In this document: one piece after another, positions 31,037 through 39,875 of the stretch
How the letters are laid out: each line of letters starts with the position of its first letter
How positions within the stretch are numbered: position 1 is the stretch's first letter
Source of the DNA: Cohnella terricola
Lineage (GTDB): Bacteria; Bacillota; Bacilli; Paenibacillales; Paenibacillaceae
Length of the DNA stretch: 64,000 nucleotides
Assembly (NCBI RefSeq): GCF_007786475.1
Contig: NZ_VNJJ01000018.1
Span: 1-64,000, forward strand
Direction of reading: 5' to 3'
Translations under genes and position numbers: made by a program
The notes under the pieces: generated by a model
Told to the model about the DNA's origin: nothing
The model's input: the letters and a program-made list of their open reading frames with translations, nothing else
The model's database searches: none

Positions 31037-31371
31037 TCTCTCGCCTCCTTCTTCTCGACTTCCGATGTGATTTTCAAACCGGCGATCCCGACGATCAGGA
31101 CCACTACCAGGATCAGCTTCCCCGCGTTCAACGGAACGCTGAAAAATAGAAATTCCGCCATTACCGTTCCCGCCGCACCGATCCCCGTAAACACAGCATA
31201 GGTCGTTCCGACCGGAAGAAAACGGGAAACGTAGATCAACCCGGCGAAGCTGAGCAAAATGCCGAGCGCGGTCAGCACCCATTCTCCCGCGTTCGAAGCA
31301 TGCTTCAACCCGGATACCCAGCCGACCTCGCATACTCCCGCGGCGATAAGCAACCCCCATGAACGATTCAT
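31033..31371 (-). CDS. ykkC: guanidinium exporter subunit YkkC (SMR family)
   Basis: A 112-residue SMR protein resembling B. subtilis YkkC. The membrane-embedded Glu lies in the AAGVCEVGWVSGLKHA stretch (about residue 14), followed by FLPVGTTYAVFTGIGAAGTV, and a charged tail EVEKKEARE ends the protein. The start is the ATG with GGAGG 9 nt upstream. It is first in the ykkCD operon, controlled by a guanidine-I riboswitch and its terminator in the 5' leader. Together with YkkD it should form the paired (heteromeric) Gdx-type exporter. Confidence 0.93.
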   Translation of the reverse strand: MNRSWGLLIAAGVCEVGWVSGLKHASNAGEWVLTALGILLSFAGLIYVSRFLPVGTTYAVFTGIGAAGTVMAEFLFFSVPLNAGKLILVVVLIVGIAGLKITSEVEKKEARE

Positions 31372-31442
31372 TCCACTGCACCTCCGTTTGTATGTTGTCC
31401 CCGCGAACGAACCGGATTCCTCGACAGGAGCCGTTGCGCAGC

Positions 31443-31516
31443 AAAAAGCCCGAGCGCATCGCAAGGCCGCCGCAACGATCCGAATTCGTCGCGTACCTCA
31501 TCGATACTCCCGGGCT
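31443..31516 (-). terminator. regulated terminator of the guanidine riboswitch
   Basis: On the minus strand GCTCGGGC (31448-31455) followed by TTTTT can pair with GCCCGGGA, the 3' end of the aptamer core. Ligand binding would hold that strand in the aptamer and prevent termination. Confidence 0.85.
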
Positions 31517-31612
31517 TTTATCCCTCCGTGTCCATCTTCTCACGCGAGAAGATGAGCTCCCTCTTGGACCGAACCGGCGCCATCCTGCAACCGTGGAACC
31601 CTAGGGACCCTA
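31502..31612 (-). ncRNA. guanidine-I (ykkC) riboswitch aptamer
   Basis: The minus strand contains the diagnostic blocks of the ykkC class in order: CTAGGGTTCC (31595-31604), CGGTCCAAGAGGGAGC (about 31558-31573), and ACACGGAGGGATAAAAG then CCCGGGAG (31508-31531). It lies between a sigma-A-type promoter and ykkCD, with a terminator that overlaps its 3' end, so guanidine should switch transcription on. The class recognises free guanidinium. Confidence 0.95.
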
Positions 31613-31629
31613 ATCTGATGATTCATTCC

Positions 31630-31658
31630 AAAATACTTTAGTATAGGCTTGATGTCAA
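31630..31658 (-). promoter_or_regulatory. ykkCD promoter
   Basis: -35 TTGACA (31653-31658), 17 bp, -10 TATTTT (31630-31635) on the minus strand. It starts 4 bp past the minJ stop, with no terminator before it. Confidence 0.75.
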
Positions 31659-31661
31659 TCC

Positions 31662-33068
31662 TTATTTTCTGGCTCCGGCGCCGCGCGGCGGCAACCCCTC
31701 ATCCTCCGAGGGTTTCTCCGCCTCCGCTGCCAGCTTCGCCGTTTCTTCCGCGGCCGCAAGCTCGGCGGCGGCTTGCTCCGCTTCCTTGCGGGCCTGCATT
31801 TTCATCGTCGGAGAATTCTTCTGCCTGCGCGCCCTTCCCCTTAGTACTTGCCAGATCGATGCGGAACGGGACGCGGCCACAAACTCAACGTCTTCGTCCG
31901 GCGCGAGAATGAGTCCGAGCTGATAATGCTCTCCTTCGTATCTGGCGCGCTGCAGGAATTTAGCGTGACCTTCGCGATTGACGACTTCCAGCTTGCAGAA
32001 AGCGGATTGAAGCTGCAATGCGGCATGAAGCTCCTCTTTGGTACGGACGGCGACTCCATTCACTTTCTTGATCAGTTCCCCGGCATGAAGACCGAGTTCG
32101 GCCGCCGGGGTACCCGGCAGTACCGCGAGCAGCCTGACGCCTTTGCCATCCTGCGCATAAAGGGGATCTTTACCGCTCTCCTTCATGCGGCCGAGCCAGC
32201 CAAGCGCTTCATGCAGGACGAATGCCCCCGCGGACGCGACGATCGTAAGCTGCGGCCACCATTCGGCACCCGCCGCAAGGGCCGCGATAACGACCCCGTA
32301 CAACATCAGCAAGTTACCCGAAGATCTGGTTTTCTCTTCCGGCCAATACGCCTTCGTTCGGTCGCTGAAGCCGATCAATACCGGAAAGGCGAGCAAGCTC
32401 CACACGCTCGTATCTCCGCCGAACAATGGCGCCCACGGCAACGCGAAACCTCCGCCGGACGCCGGTATCATCCATAACAGCGGAATCGGCCATACTCCGG
32501 AGAACGCGTAAGCGCCCATCGGTTTTCCCCTCTTGCCCAAGAGGAACAGGGGAATCGCAAGCTGTTTGCCTTGCAGCCTGACCAAGAAGCCTTCCGCGAT
32601 ATGCAGCAAACCCGCCATGAAAAGCAGCCCGGGCACATCGATCGCCGACAGCGTTCTGAACGCATCCGCGATCGCGCCTTCCCCCGGTGTGATCTCGGTC
32701 CACTCGAACAGCGCCTGCAATACGCCTAAGGCTCCCGCCGCGTAGGCCAAACACATATATCTCAATCGGAATAAAGCCAGTATCCCCGTCGCGACCCACA
32801 AGAACATCAACGTTTCCGAATTCAACTCCGCTCCGACTCCCAATCCGGCGACGGATAATACCGCGCCGACGGCAACGCCCGCGGCGATTCTCATTAACGT
32901 CAAATATAACGTTCCATACAATCGAACATGGTACAGCTTGCGTTGCAGCGTAACCGCATGGCGGGCATGCCACCACGCGATTGCAACCGCGATATAGAAA
33001 TACGGGAGGGTCAGCAAGCCGAGCGCGGCTTGCCCCACTTCCCGCAATACGTCCAACAGAGGATCCAC
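31662..33068 (-). CDS. minJ: MinJ-like polytopic PDZ-domain protein
   Basis: A 468-residue membrane protein with about eight hydrophobic segments in the first ~300 residues. A PDZ domain follows (about 295-385, with VRLLAVLPGTPAAELGLHAGELIKKVNGV), and the cytoplasmic tail is Ala/Glu-rich and basic. B. subtilis MinJ has this design and bridges DivIVA and MinD at poles and septa; its gene also sits beside ctpB and ftsEX. The GTG at 33068 (SD AAAGGGGAG at 6 nt) is preferred; an ATG at 33089 is possible but has a weak SD. A terminator separates it from ctpA. Confidence 0.82.
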   Translation of the reverse strand: MDPLLDVLREVGQAALGLLTLPYFYIAVAIAWWHARHAVTLQRKLYHVRLYGTLYLTLMRIAAGVAVGAVLSVAGLGVGAELNSETLMFLWVATGILALFRLRYMCLAYAAGALGVLQALFEWTEITPGEGAIADAFRTLSAIDVPGLLFMAGLLHIAEGFLVRLQGKQLAIPLFLLGKRGKPMGAYAFSGVWPIPLLWMIPASGGGFALPWAPLFGGDTSVWSLLAFPVLIGFSDRTKAYWPEEKTRSSGNLLMLYGVVIAALAAGAEWWPQLTIVASAGAFVLHEALGWLGRMKESGKDPLYAQDGKGVRLLAVLPGTPAAELGLHAGELIKKVNGVAVRTKEELHAALQLQSAFCKLEVVNREGHAKFLQRARYEGEHYQLGLILAPDEDVEFVAASRSASIWQVLRGRARRQKNSPTMKMQARKEAEQAAAELAAAEETAKLAAEAEKPSEDEGLPPRGAGARK

Positions 33069-33108
33069 CGGCCGCTCCCCTTTCGTCATCCAAGTCAGCC
33101 TTTACGAG

Positions 33109-33143
33109 AAAAAAGGAAGTTGACCTAAGGCCAACCTCCTTAC
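33109..33143 (-). terminator. ctpA terminator
   Basis: Minus-strand AAGGAGGTTG...TCAACTTCCTT stem followed by TTTTTT, between ctpA and minJ. Confidence 0.8.
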
Positions 33144-33199
33144 TATTCGACGGCGGGCAGGGAATTCCTTCTCCGCCCGTCTGTATCGCCGATGTTCTG

Positions 33200-34681
33200 T
33201 TAGGGGCGCTTCGACATGTTAAGCAGCTCCCCGGCTTTGGAGATCGCCGCCTGCCACTGGGCATCGTAGCTACGATCCTGGATTTTGGCGTATAGCTTTT
33301 CTTCCAACCGCTGTGCCGTCTCTTCGTCGACTTCTCCGGTAACCGGCAGTGATTCGCTCTTTTGGAAGCTCTCAACCGCCTTCTTCGTTCCTTCGCTGAA
33401 ATAGCCGTCCTTCCGATCCGGGGGAAAACCGGCTCCCAGAAGGATGTTCTGAAGATTCTCGACAGGTTCTCCCGTGGTATCGTATTTCAACACGTTATCC
33501 CGGGGCAATCTCCATGCCTGAAAATAAGTCGGTTGCTTGACCCGAACGTCCGGATCGATCCCCTTCTCGTTGATCCACGTTCCGTCGGGAAGGAGCCACT
33601 TGTAGACGGTCAGCTTGAGTATACTGCGATCACCCAGTTCTCCGTTAAAGGGGACCTGAACGGTTCCTTTGCCATAAGTCGTCTCTCCGATCAGCACCGC
33701 TCCCGCGGATTGCTTTAACGCGCCCGCCAGAATTTCCGCTGCGCTGGCGCTGCCTTTGTTCATGAGCACGACTATCGGGTATGGCTTATTGCCTTTCGCT
33801 CCGTGCGCGGCGACATCGACCTTGCGAGTACCGTCTCTGTATTCGGATTGAACGATCGGTTTACCCTTCTCCAGCAATTGGTCAGCCACCTCAACCACTG
33901 ATTGCAGAAACCCGCCCGGATTATCCCGTACATCGACGACAAGCGCCTTTAAGCCTTGAGCCTCCAGTTCCTCGAGCTCGTTTTTCACCTGAGCGGCCGT
34001 CTCGTCGGTAAATTGATATATGGAAAGATAACCGACTCCGCTCGCCGCCATTCCGGAATCTACCGTTTCCGGATTGATCCGATCCCGGACAAGCTCCAGG
34101 TCGAGAGGGGTCGCAACTCCCCTTCGCTGCACTTTCAGCTTGACCTTCGTCCCCTTAGGACCCCGAATCTTGGATACGGCCTCGCTTAGCGTCAGGCCAT
34201 TCAAGCTTTCGCCGTTGATCGACAACAGCACATCCAGCGGCTTCAGCCCCGCTCTCTCTGCGGGAGTTCCGCGGATCGGGGATTCGACGATGACCGAGCC
34301 ATTCTCGATTCGGAGTTCTGCTCCGATTCCGGTGAACGCTCCATGGAGGGCGTCGCTGAACTTCTCCGCTTCCTCTTCCGGCTTATAGACGGAGTAAGGA
34401 TCATGAAGCGACTCCACCATTCCCTGAATCGCGCCGTCAATAAGCTGCTCCCGTTCCATTGGCAGCGCATATCGCCTTTCGATAAGCGACAACGTTTTAT
34501 TTAATTTATACAGTTCGTCCTGGCTAAGCCCCTCGGACCCACTGGGAGAAGTTTCGCTCGCCTTTGCGCCGGAACTCACGAATTTCCATTCCGGAAATTC
34601 GAACAATGCATAAGTCGCAACGCAGGCGGCAACAGCCGTCAGCACCATCATAGCCGCGACGGTGCGACCTCGGAATAACAC
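33200..34681 (-). CDS. ctpA: S41 carboxyl-terminal processing protease CtpA/CtpB
   Basis: A 493-residue membrane-anchored serine protease. It has one N-terminal transmembrane helix, a PDZ domain (about 115-195, GTPAERAGLKPLDVLLSING) and an S41 catalytic core with the Ser of NKGSASAAEI and the Lys of TTYGKGTVQ. A C-terminal peptidoglycan-binding-1 domain follows (about 420-475). Such proteases cleave secreted or wall-bound proteins; B. subtilis CtpB acts in sporulation signalling. GTG 34681 (SD GGGGAG) fits the usual short cytoplasmic head; ATG 34708 lacks an SD. It lies between the EnvC-like gene and minJ. Confidence 0.92.
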   Translation of the reverse strand: MLFRGRTVAAMMVLTAVAACVATYALFEFPEWKFVSSGAKASETSPSGSEGLSQDELYKLNKTLSLIERRYALPMEREQLIDGAIQGMVESLHDPYSVYKPEEEAEKFSDALHGAFTGIGAELRIENGSVIVESPIRGTPAERAGLKPLDVLLSINGESLNGLTLSEAVSKIRGPKGTKVKLKVQRRGVATPLDLELVRDRINPETVDSGMAASGVGYLSIYQFTDETAAQVKNELEELEAQGLKALVVDVRDNPGGFLQSVVEVADQLLEKGKPIVQSEYRDGTRKVDVAAHGAKGNKPYPIVVLMNKGSASAAEILAGALKQSAGAVLIGETTYGKGTVQVPFNGELGDRSILKLTVYKWLLPDGTWINEKGIDPDVRVKQPTYFQAWRLPRDNVLKYDTTGEPVENLQNILLGAGFPPDRKDGYFSEGTKKAVESFQKSESLPVTGEVDEETAQRLEEKLYAKIQDRSYDAQWQAAISKAGELLNMSKRP

Positions 34682-34776
34682 GTACCCCAACTCCCCGAAT
34701 TTATCCATAATAATTAGTTTATGACAAGCTTAGTCTAAAAATCCTCTTTTTACAAGATGAGCTCCGGCGCTATACG

Positions 34777-34817
34777 CAAAACAGCCGTCGCCCGACACGC
34801 TCGTCGGAGATCGGCTG
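34777..34817 (-). terminator. terminator after the EnvC-like gene
   Basis: CAGCCG/CGGCTG outer stem with CCGAC/GTCGG inner stem, then TTTT on the minus strand. Confidence 0.75.
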
Positions 34818-34829
34818 CTGCTCGCGGGA

Positions 34830-35999
34830 TTACTTCAAATAAGGCGCGGGATCGACCGGTTCGGCGTTTTTACGAACTTCGAAATGCAGATGGTTACCCG
34901 TCGATTGCCCGGTCGAGCCGACCAATCCGATTTTTTCGCCCCGCTTGACGGTCTGGCCCTTCTCGACCAATATTTGGCTCATATGCCCGTACAGCGTCCA
35001 CAACCCGCCGCCATGATCGATAATGACGCAGTTGCCGTACCCGCTCCAGGATTGGGCAACCGTGACGACGCCCGTCTCGGCCGCATAGATCGGCGTTCCC
35101 TTCGGAGCGGCCATGTCCAAGCCCGTATGAAGCTTCTTCGAGCCGGTAATCGGGTGAATCCGGTAACCGAACGGAGAGGACAAACGGTATTCCGATTTTA
35201 ACGGCATGCCGAGCTTGCCGCCTTTATAATACGTTTTGATCCGGTTTTTCTGGGCCTCTAATGCCGAGGCTTGCTTCGCGAGCTCCGTCAGTTGCTTCTC
35301 GGATTCCTCGCTGATCTCTTCCATTTCTTCGATCTCTTTGGTCAGCTTGGAGATAAGCACTTCTTTATCGCTTTCTTCTTTCTCCAAAGTCGCCTTATGG
35401 CTTGCCATTTCTTCATACAGCAACTTGATGTCGGCAAGCTCCTGTTCGCTTTGCTGCTTCAAGTCCGCGACATTGTCGGCATATTTTTTCTTCTCGTCCA
35501 GAATGTTACGGTCTTGGGCGGCGATCGATTCTACCGCGTCGAACCGGCTCAGGAAATCGGAGAAGCTTGCCGAGTTGAGCAAGACATCCAGGAACGATAC
35601 CGGTCCAGCCGTATAGGCCATCCGGACCCGCGAAGCCATCAGTTCGTCGCGATTGTCACGCTGTTTGATGGCATCTTCAAGCTCTTGGCCCGTCAGGAAC
35701 AGCTGCTCTTCCGCCTCGGCGATCTTCACTTGAGTGTTCTGAAGCCGCTTCTGAACCGTCTCGATGCGTGCAAGCAGCGTCTCGATATCCGCTTTGGTCG
35801 ACTGCTGTCTGCCCGTCAATTCATTAACTTTATTCTCGGCATGTTTCTGATTGCTAGCCGCCTTCTCCATGTCCTTTCTGACTTTTTTCAGATTTTGCTC
35901 GATTTTCTCAAGCTCGGACAGGGCTTGTCCGTCGTAAGGTTTCGCCACCATTCCTACGACGATCAGCATCGCAACCAGAAGCAACAATTTCTTCTTCAC
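34830..35999 (-). CDS. EnvC-like murein hydrolase activator / M23 peptidase
   Basis: A 389-residue exported protein. A signal peptide (MKKKLLLLVAMLIVVGM...) is followed by about 220 residues of coiled coil and a C-terminal LytM/M23 domain (about 285-389). The M23 metal ligands are intact (HTGLDMA; HGGGLWTLYGH; HLHFEV), so it may cut peptidoglycan itself rather than only activate other enzymes as E. coli EnvC does. It follows ftsX by 53 nt, as expected for a partner of the FtsEX complex. The GTG start is fixed by AAGGAGG 6 nt upstream; the upstream extension overlaps ftsX and is rejected. Confidence 0.93.
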   Translation of the reverse strand: MKKKLLLLVAMLIVVGMVAKPYDGQALSELEKIEQNLKKVRKDMEKAASNQKHAENKVNELTGRQQSTKADIETLLARIETVQKRLQNTQVKIAEAEEQLFLTGQELEDAIKQRDNRDELMASRVRMAYTAGPVSFLDVLLNSASFSDFLSRFDAVESIAAQDRNILDEKKKYADNVADLKQQSEQELADIKLLYEEMASHKATLEKEESDKEVLISKLTKEIEEMEEISEESEKQLTELAKQASALEAQKNRIKTYYKGGKLGMPLKSEYRLSSPFGYRIHPITGSKKLHTGLDMAAPKGTPIYAAETGVVTVAQSWSGYGNCVIIDHGGGLWTLYGHMSQILVEKGQTVKRGEKIGLVGSTGQSTGNHLHFEVRKNAEPVDPAPYLK

Positions 36000-36052
36000 A
36001 ATAAGCCTCCTTCGAGAACGGCACGCCGCTCCCGGATATCGGTGTCTTGTCG

Positions 36053-36970
36053 TTATACCCGCAAATACCGGCGAACCGAAATCGTACTGCCGAAAATGCC
36101 CAAAAGCGTACCTAAGATCATAACCGATCCGCCAACCATTCCCGTTACTTCGTCTACAGTCGCGAATTGAATCATGTATAACCCGATCGTTGCGCTTGTG
36201 GTATGTACCAACTGCGAATATCCGACCAGCAATATCGTCGCGCTGATCAATGAACCAAAAAATCCGATAATTGCTCCTTCGATAAAAAACGGCCAACGGA
36301 TAAAACTATTCGTAGCGCCGACCAGCTTCATGATCGAGATCTCGCGGCGGCGCGCGATGATCGTCATCTTGATTGTCGTCGAGATCAGGAACATCGCCAT
36401 GACGGCCAGCCCGAGCACGATTACGAGACCGATATTGCGGACCGCGTTCGTGATGCTGAATAGCTTCTCGATCGTGTCCTTGCCGTATTTAACCTTGGAA
36501 ATCGACTTGTCCGGGTCAGTCAGGTTGAGCGCTTCGATCTGTTTGGCTATGTAACCGATCTTCTGCGGATCGAAAGCTTCGACTTCGAAAGCATCGGGGA
36601 GGGGATTGTTCTCCTTGTCATAGCCGTCGAGCGCTTCCTTGCCTTCTTCTCCCATGCTCTCGCGGAACCGTTGCAAGCCTTCGGCTTTAGGTATGTAGGT
36701 GACGGATTTGACTTCCGGAATCCGCTTGATCAACCGTTCGATCTCTTCCGCTTTCTGAGTCTGCGTATCGACTTGGAGATAGACATTAATCTGAACCTGG
36801 TTGTCCAATTGATCGGCAAGCTTGTTGACGTTAAGGGCGAGCAGCATAAAAATTCCTAGAATGAATAAGGAAACCGAGATGGAGCTCATGGATGCGAATG
36901 TCATCCAGCCGTTGCGGCCGACGTTCTTAAAGCCTTCGCGAATATGGCGGACAATGGTGCTAAATCTCAT
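36053..36970 (-). CDS. ftsX: cell-division ABC transporter permease FtsX
   Basis: A 305-residue membrane protein with four transmembrane helices. The first lies near residues 20-45; a large extracellular loop (about 50-165) and three C-terminal helices follow. The head [20 protein letters not shown] and RRREISIMKLVGATNSFIRWPF are FtsX landmarks. With FtsE it transmits ATP hydrolysis to a wall hydrolase or activator outside the cell. The start overlaps the ftsE stop by 11 nt, with SD GAGGGG at 9 nt. Confidence 0.95.
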   Translation of the reverse strand: MRFSTIVRHIREGFKNVGRNGWMTFASMSSISVSLFILGIFMLLALNVNKLADQLDNQVQINVYLQVDTQTQKAEEIERLIKRIPEVKSVTYIPKAEGLQRFRESMGEEGKEALDGYDKENNPLPDAFEVEAFDPQKIGYIAKQIEALNLTDPDKSISKVKYGKDTIEKLFSITNAVRNIGLVIVLGLAVMAMFLISTTIKMTIIARRREISIMKLVGATNSFIRWPFFIEGAIIGFFGSLISATILLVGYSQLVHTTSATIGLYMIQFATVDEVTGMVGGSVMILGTLLGIFGSTISVRRYLRV

Positions 36971-37646
36971 AGCCATATTCCCCTCTCTGCTGATCGCGAA
37001 CAATGCTTCCGTTCTCGATGGCGATGACGCGCTTGCGCATCGTGTTCACGATCTCTTTGTTGTGGGTGGCCATGACGATTGTCGTGCCGCGAAAATTGAT
37101 CTCTTCCAACAGGTTCATAATGCCCCAGGAAGTCTCCGGGTCCAAGTTCCCCGTCGGTTCATCGGCCACGATAACCGAGGGATTGTTGACGATCGCGCGA
37201 GCGATCGCTATCCGCTGTTGTTCGCCGCCGGACAGCTGGGCAGGCAGGCTTCCCGCTTTATGCTTAAGCCCGACAAGTTCGAGCACTTCCATCGTGCGTT
37301 TGCGGATCAGGCGCCGGGGCGTCTCGATGACTTCCATGGCGAACGCCACGTTCTCGAAAGCGGTCAGCTTGGGGAGCAGCCTGTAATCCTGAAAAATAAC
37401 GCCGATGTTGCGTCTAACGAACGGAATTTTGCGGTGCTTCAGCTTGCCTATATTAAACCCGTTGACGGATATTTGGCCTTTGGTCGGAACTTCTTCCCGG
37501 TAAATCAATTTCATGAACGTGGATTTACCCGCTCCGGAAGGTCCTACGACGTACACGAATTCGTTGCGGTCGATGACAAGGTTAACCCCTTGAAGCGCCG
37601 TCGTGCCGTCAGCGTAGGTCTTCCATATGTCATGCATTTCAATCAC
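36960..37646 (-). CDS. ftsE: cell-division ATP-binding protein FtsE
   Basis: A 228-residue ABC ATPase: Walker [13 protein letters not shown] (about 36-47), Q-loop FQDYRLLP, signature [15 protein letters not shown], Walker [13 protein letters not shown], switch His in MATHN. It energises FtsX. It starts at GTG with SD AGGAAG 7 nt upstream and is the first gene of ftsEX-envC-like, divergent from the VanW gene. Confidence 0.96.
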   Translation of the reverse strand: MIEMHDIWKTYADGTTALQGVNLVIDRNEFVYVVGPSGAGKSTFMKLIYREEVPTKGQISVNGFNIGKLKHRKIPFVRRNIGVIFQDYRLLPKLTAFENVAFAMEVIETPRRLIRKRTMEVLELVGLKHKAGSLPAQLSGGEQQRIAIARAIVNNPSVIVADEPTGNLDPETSWGIMNLLEEINFRGTTIVMATHNKEIVNTMRKRVIAIENGSIVRDQQRGEYGYEI

Positions 37647-37893
37647 GGTATCACTTCCTGTTAAGATTCAGACTTAAGATACTTCGACATCATGCCTGAT
37701 AATCCTCTCTTTGTCGATCGCTTTCGAGGGAAAATCTGTCGACACGAGTCTGAAATCCTTTGCCCGGCTTGGAATTACGGAAAACTTTAGAATTTTTTAA
37801 TTTTTGAGAAGAACGAAACTCGGGAATTGTTGTATAACCTTTTAGTAACATTTGTAAGAAAACAGAATGGCGGGATCGGGGTGTGTTTGGAAC

Positions 37894-39360
37894 GTGAAAA
37901 AGTTGGGGATCATCGTCATTGTCGTTGTTTTTCTTCTGTTTGGCGCCGGCTTGGGAGCCGCGATGAGCTATGGTAACGACGAGGCGCTGCCGGACGGATT
38001 CCGAGTCGGCGGATTAAATGTCGGGGGTATGACTCCGGATGAGGCTATCGAGAAGGTTAGAACGAAGGTGAACGAGTTGGAATCGACCCGGGTCGGCATC
38101 GATCCGGCCAATTTGGGGACGACGGTCGAAATACCGGCGAAGACTCTAAAAGAGCTGGGATTCCAGATCGACGCAGTCGACGCGATAAAGGCGATCGAAC
38201 GGCATCGGGACTACTCTTGGTGGGAACGGGCCAAATTGCGGTACTACGGGACCAAGGGCGAGTCGTATGACGTGGTCGCGCGCTGGGATGAACTAAAACT
38301 TCATCTCGTCGCGGAAGAAGCTTGGGGGGACCTGATCAAGGAAAGCGGAGAGAACGCCTCTCGAAAGATCGACGATCGGGATATCGTCGTCTATACGACC
38401 GAGAAAATGGGCAAGCGAATCGAACTCGCTTCTGCGATCGAGGATATTCGGCGGCTTGGTCCGACTTTATTGACGGACACGGAAAGCGGTGTTCGTTTGG
38501 TTAAAGCCTCCATAGACGAAACTCTGCCGAAGATTACGGTCGCTTCGCTGAAAGCGGACGGTCTGGATCGCAAGCTGATCGAGTTTACGACCTCCTTCGC
38601 GACAAGCGGCCAAGGTCGCTCCCACAACGTCGCTGTCGCCGCGATGGCTCTTAACGATACGCTGCTGATGCCCGGCGAAGTGTTCGAGTACGGGAAAATT
38701 GTCGCCAAAGCGGAGAAGGAATACGGCTACATGGAAGCCCCCGTCATCCTGAAAGGAAAGCTGACCCCAGGCATCGGAGGGGGCATCTGCCAAGTATCCA
38801 GCACGCTGTACAACGCCGCGCTGCTGACTGGTCTTGAGATTGTCGAACGGCGCAACCATTCTCTGCCGGTCAGTTACTTGCCGCGCGGGCTCGACGCGAC
38901 GTTCGCGGACGGGTTCGTGAACTTCAAGTTCCGGAACTCGACGGGTAAACAATTGCTGATTCGCACGACGGTCGAGGATAAGACGATCACGGTAAAACTG
39001 TTCGGAACGATGGATGAGCGCATCTCTTACCGAACGGAAACGGAGGAGCTGAAAGTCATCCCTCCGAAGACGGTTTACGTCGCCGGAGAAGGCATAGCGC
39101 TCGGCCGGCAGCAATTGCTTCAACAAGGCTCGAACGGTTACTTGGTGGAATCGTTTCTGGTGAAAATGATCGACGGCAAGGTCGTTGAACGCAAGAAGCT
39201 GTCCAAGGACACGTACCGTGCTCAAGACACACTCATTGCCGTCCATCAGGACGATCCGAGGTTGGTTCCGGAAAGCGGGAAGAAGCCTATGCCGGGGGCC
39301 GGAGAGGGCAAACAGCCCCAGCCTCCCATGGAGGGCGGAGAGATTGTAGAGCCGGTGTGA
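37894..39360 (+). CDS. VanW/YoaR-family exported protein
   Basis: A 488-residue protein with an N-terminal signal or anchor helix (MKKLGIIVIVVVFLLFGAG). Seen in order: PG_binding_4/YoaR-type domain (about 30-215), VanW domain (about 230-365, with GKLTPGIGGGICQVSSTLYNAALLTGLEI) and a C-terminal G5-like beta domain (about 385-450) ending in a Pro/Gly-rich tail. VanW proteins are widespread wall-associated proteins of unclear activity, found in some vancomycin-resistance clusters but not themselves resistance determinants. GTG 37894 (SD GGGGTG) is preferred to ATG 37867, which has no SD. Confidence 0.88.
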   Translation: MKKLGIIVIVVVFLLFGAGLGAAMSYGNDEALPDGFRVGGLNVGGMTPDEAIEKVRTKVNELESTRVGIDPANLGTTVEIPAKTLKELGFQIDAVDAIKAIERHRDYSWWERAKLRYYGTKGESYDVVARWDELKLHLVAEEAWGDLIKESGENASRKIDDRDIVVYTTEKMGKRIELASAIEDIRRLGPTLLTDTESGVRLVKASIDETLPKITVASLKADGLDRKLIEFTTSFATSGQGRSHNVAVAAMALNDTLLMPGEVFEYGKIVAKAEKEYGYMEAPVILKGKLTPGIGGGICQVSSTLYNAALLTGLEIVERRNHSLPVSYLPRGLDATFADGFVNFKFRNSTGKQLLIRTTVEDKTITVKLFGTMDERISYRTETEELKVIPPKTVYVAGEGIALGRQQLLQQGSNGYLVESFLVKMIDGKVVERKKLSKDTYRAQDTLIAVHQDDPRLVPESGKKPMPGAGEGKQPQPPMEGGEIVEPV

Positions 39361-39390
39361 GGGAACTCCGGCAGCGCCGAAAATAATGAT

Positions 39391-39417
39391 AAAACGGGCC
39401 GCCCGAAAGGCGGCCCG
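39391..39417. terminator. GC-rich terminator between convergent VanW and mazEF genes
   Basis: GGGCCGCC/GGCGGCCC with a 5-nt loop. The minus strand has TTTT after it (mazF side); the plus-strand T tract is weak. Confidence 0.78.
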
Positions 39418-39476
39418 AACCTTGAGTAATCCCAAACCTGGAAATCCGAATATATTCGATATCAATTCAGCCCGCA

Positions 39477-39875
39477 TCAAGCGAGAATCGCTTTTACGTA
39501 ATCCGAAACTCGAATATAGAATGTCGACCCTGGATCAGCACGACCGATGACGATAGCATTCCTCGCGTGGAGATCAACCGATTTGGCGTGATCCGGGAGC
39601 GCAACGCCTTCCAGAACGGAGATTTCCGGGCGATCGGCCAGTTGGCCATCGAGAGAAATCGCATCGACGCCGGTTGGAGCCGGAACCTCGAACGGGGTAT
39701 TTTTCACTTTCGTTGTAATGGGAATGATAAATGCGAGCTTAGAACTCGAGAACGACCGAATAAATCCATCCGAAAGAACGATTGCAGCCCGATATCCAGC
39801 CTGCTCATTCCCGACCTTGGGCAGCAGCTTAAGCCAGACGATCGAGCCTCGCACCACTTCACCTTGGACACTCAT
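39477..39875 (-). CDS. MazF/PemK-family mRNA interferase toxin
   Basis: A 132-residue MazF-fold protein with RGSIVWLKL at the N-terminus (the RG-I-W substrate loop), PITTKVKNTPFEVP, the SLDGQ segment and a central VALPD. These endoribonucleases cut mRNA at short motifs unless bound by antitoxin. The start codon overlaps the antitoxin stop (ATGA), typical of coupled modules. It is longer than the B. subtilis NdoA toxin (~116 residues) and is not the housekeeping ndoAI locus, whose alr neighbour is absent. Confidence 0.85.
   Translation of the reverse strand: MSVQGEVVRGSIVWLKLLPKVGNEQAGYRAAIVLSDGFIRSFSSSKLAFIIPITTKVKNTPFEVPAPTGVDAISLDGQLADRPEISVLEGVALPDHAKSVDLHARNAIVIGRADPGSTFYIRVSDYVKAILA

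Noticed and set aside
31037..31543. Long N-terminal extension of the YkkD frame (275 codons)
   Set aside because: It runs through ykkC and the riboswitch in another phase; the real start is the ATG overlapping the ykkC stop.
36000..36296. N-terminal extension of the EnvC-like protein
   Set aside because: It overlaps the 3' end of ftsX and the extra sequence lacks start signals; the GTG at 35999 has a strong SD followed by a signal peptide.
37867..39360. VanW gene as a vancomycin-resistance determinant
   Set aside because: No vanRSHAX/Y/Z genes nearby; VanW-domain proteins are common in non-resistant Firmicutes.
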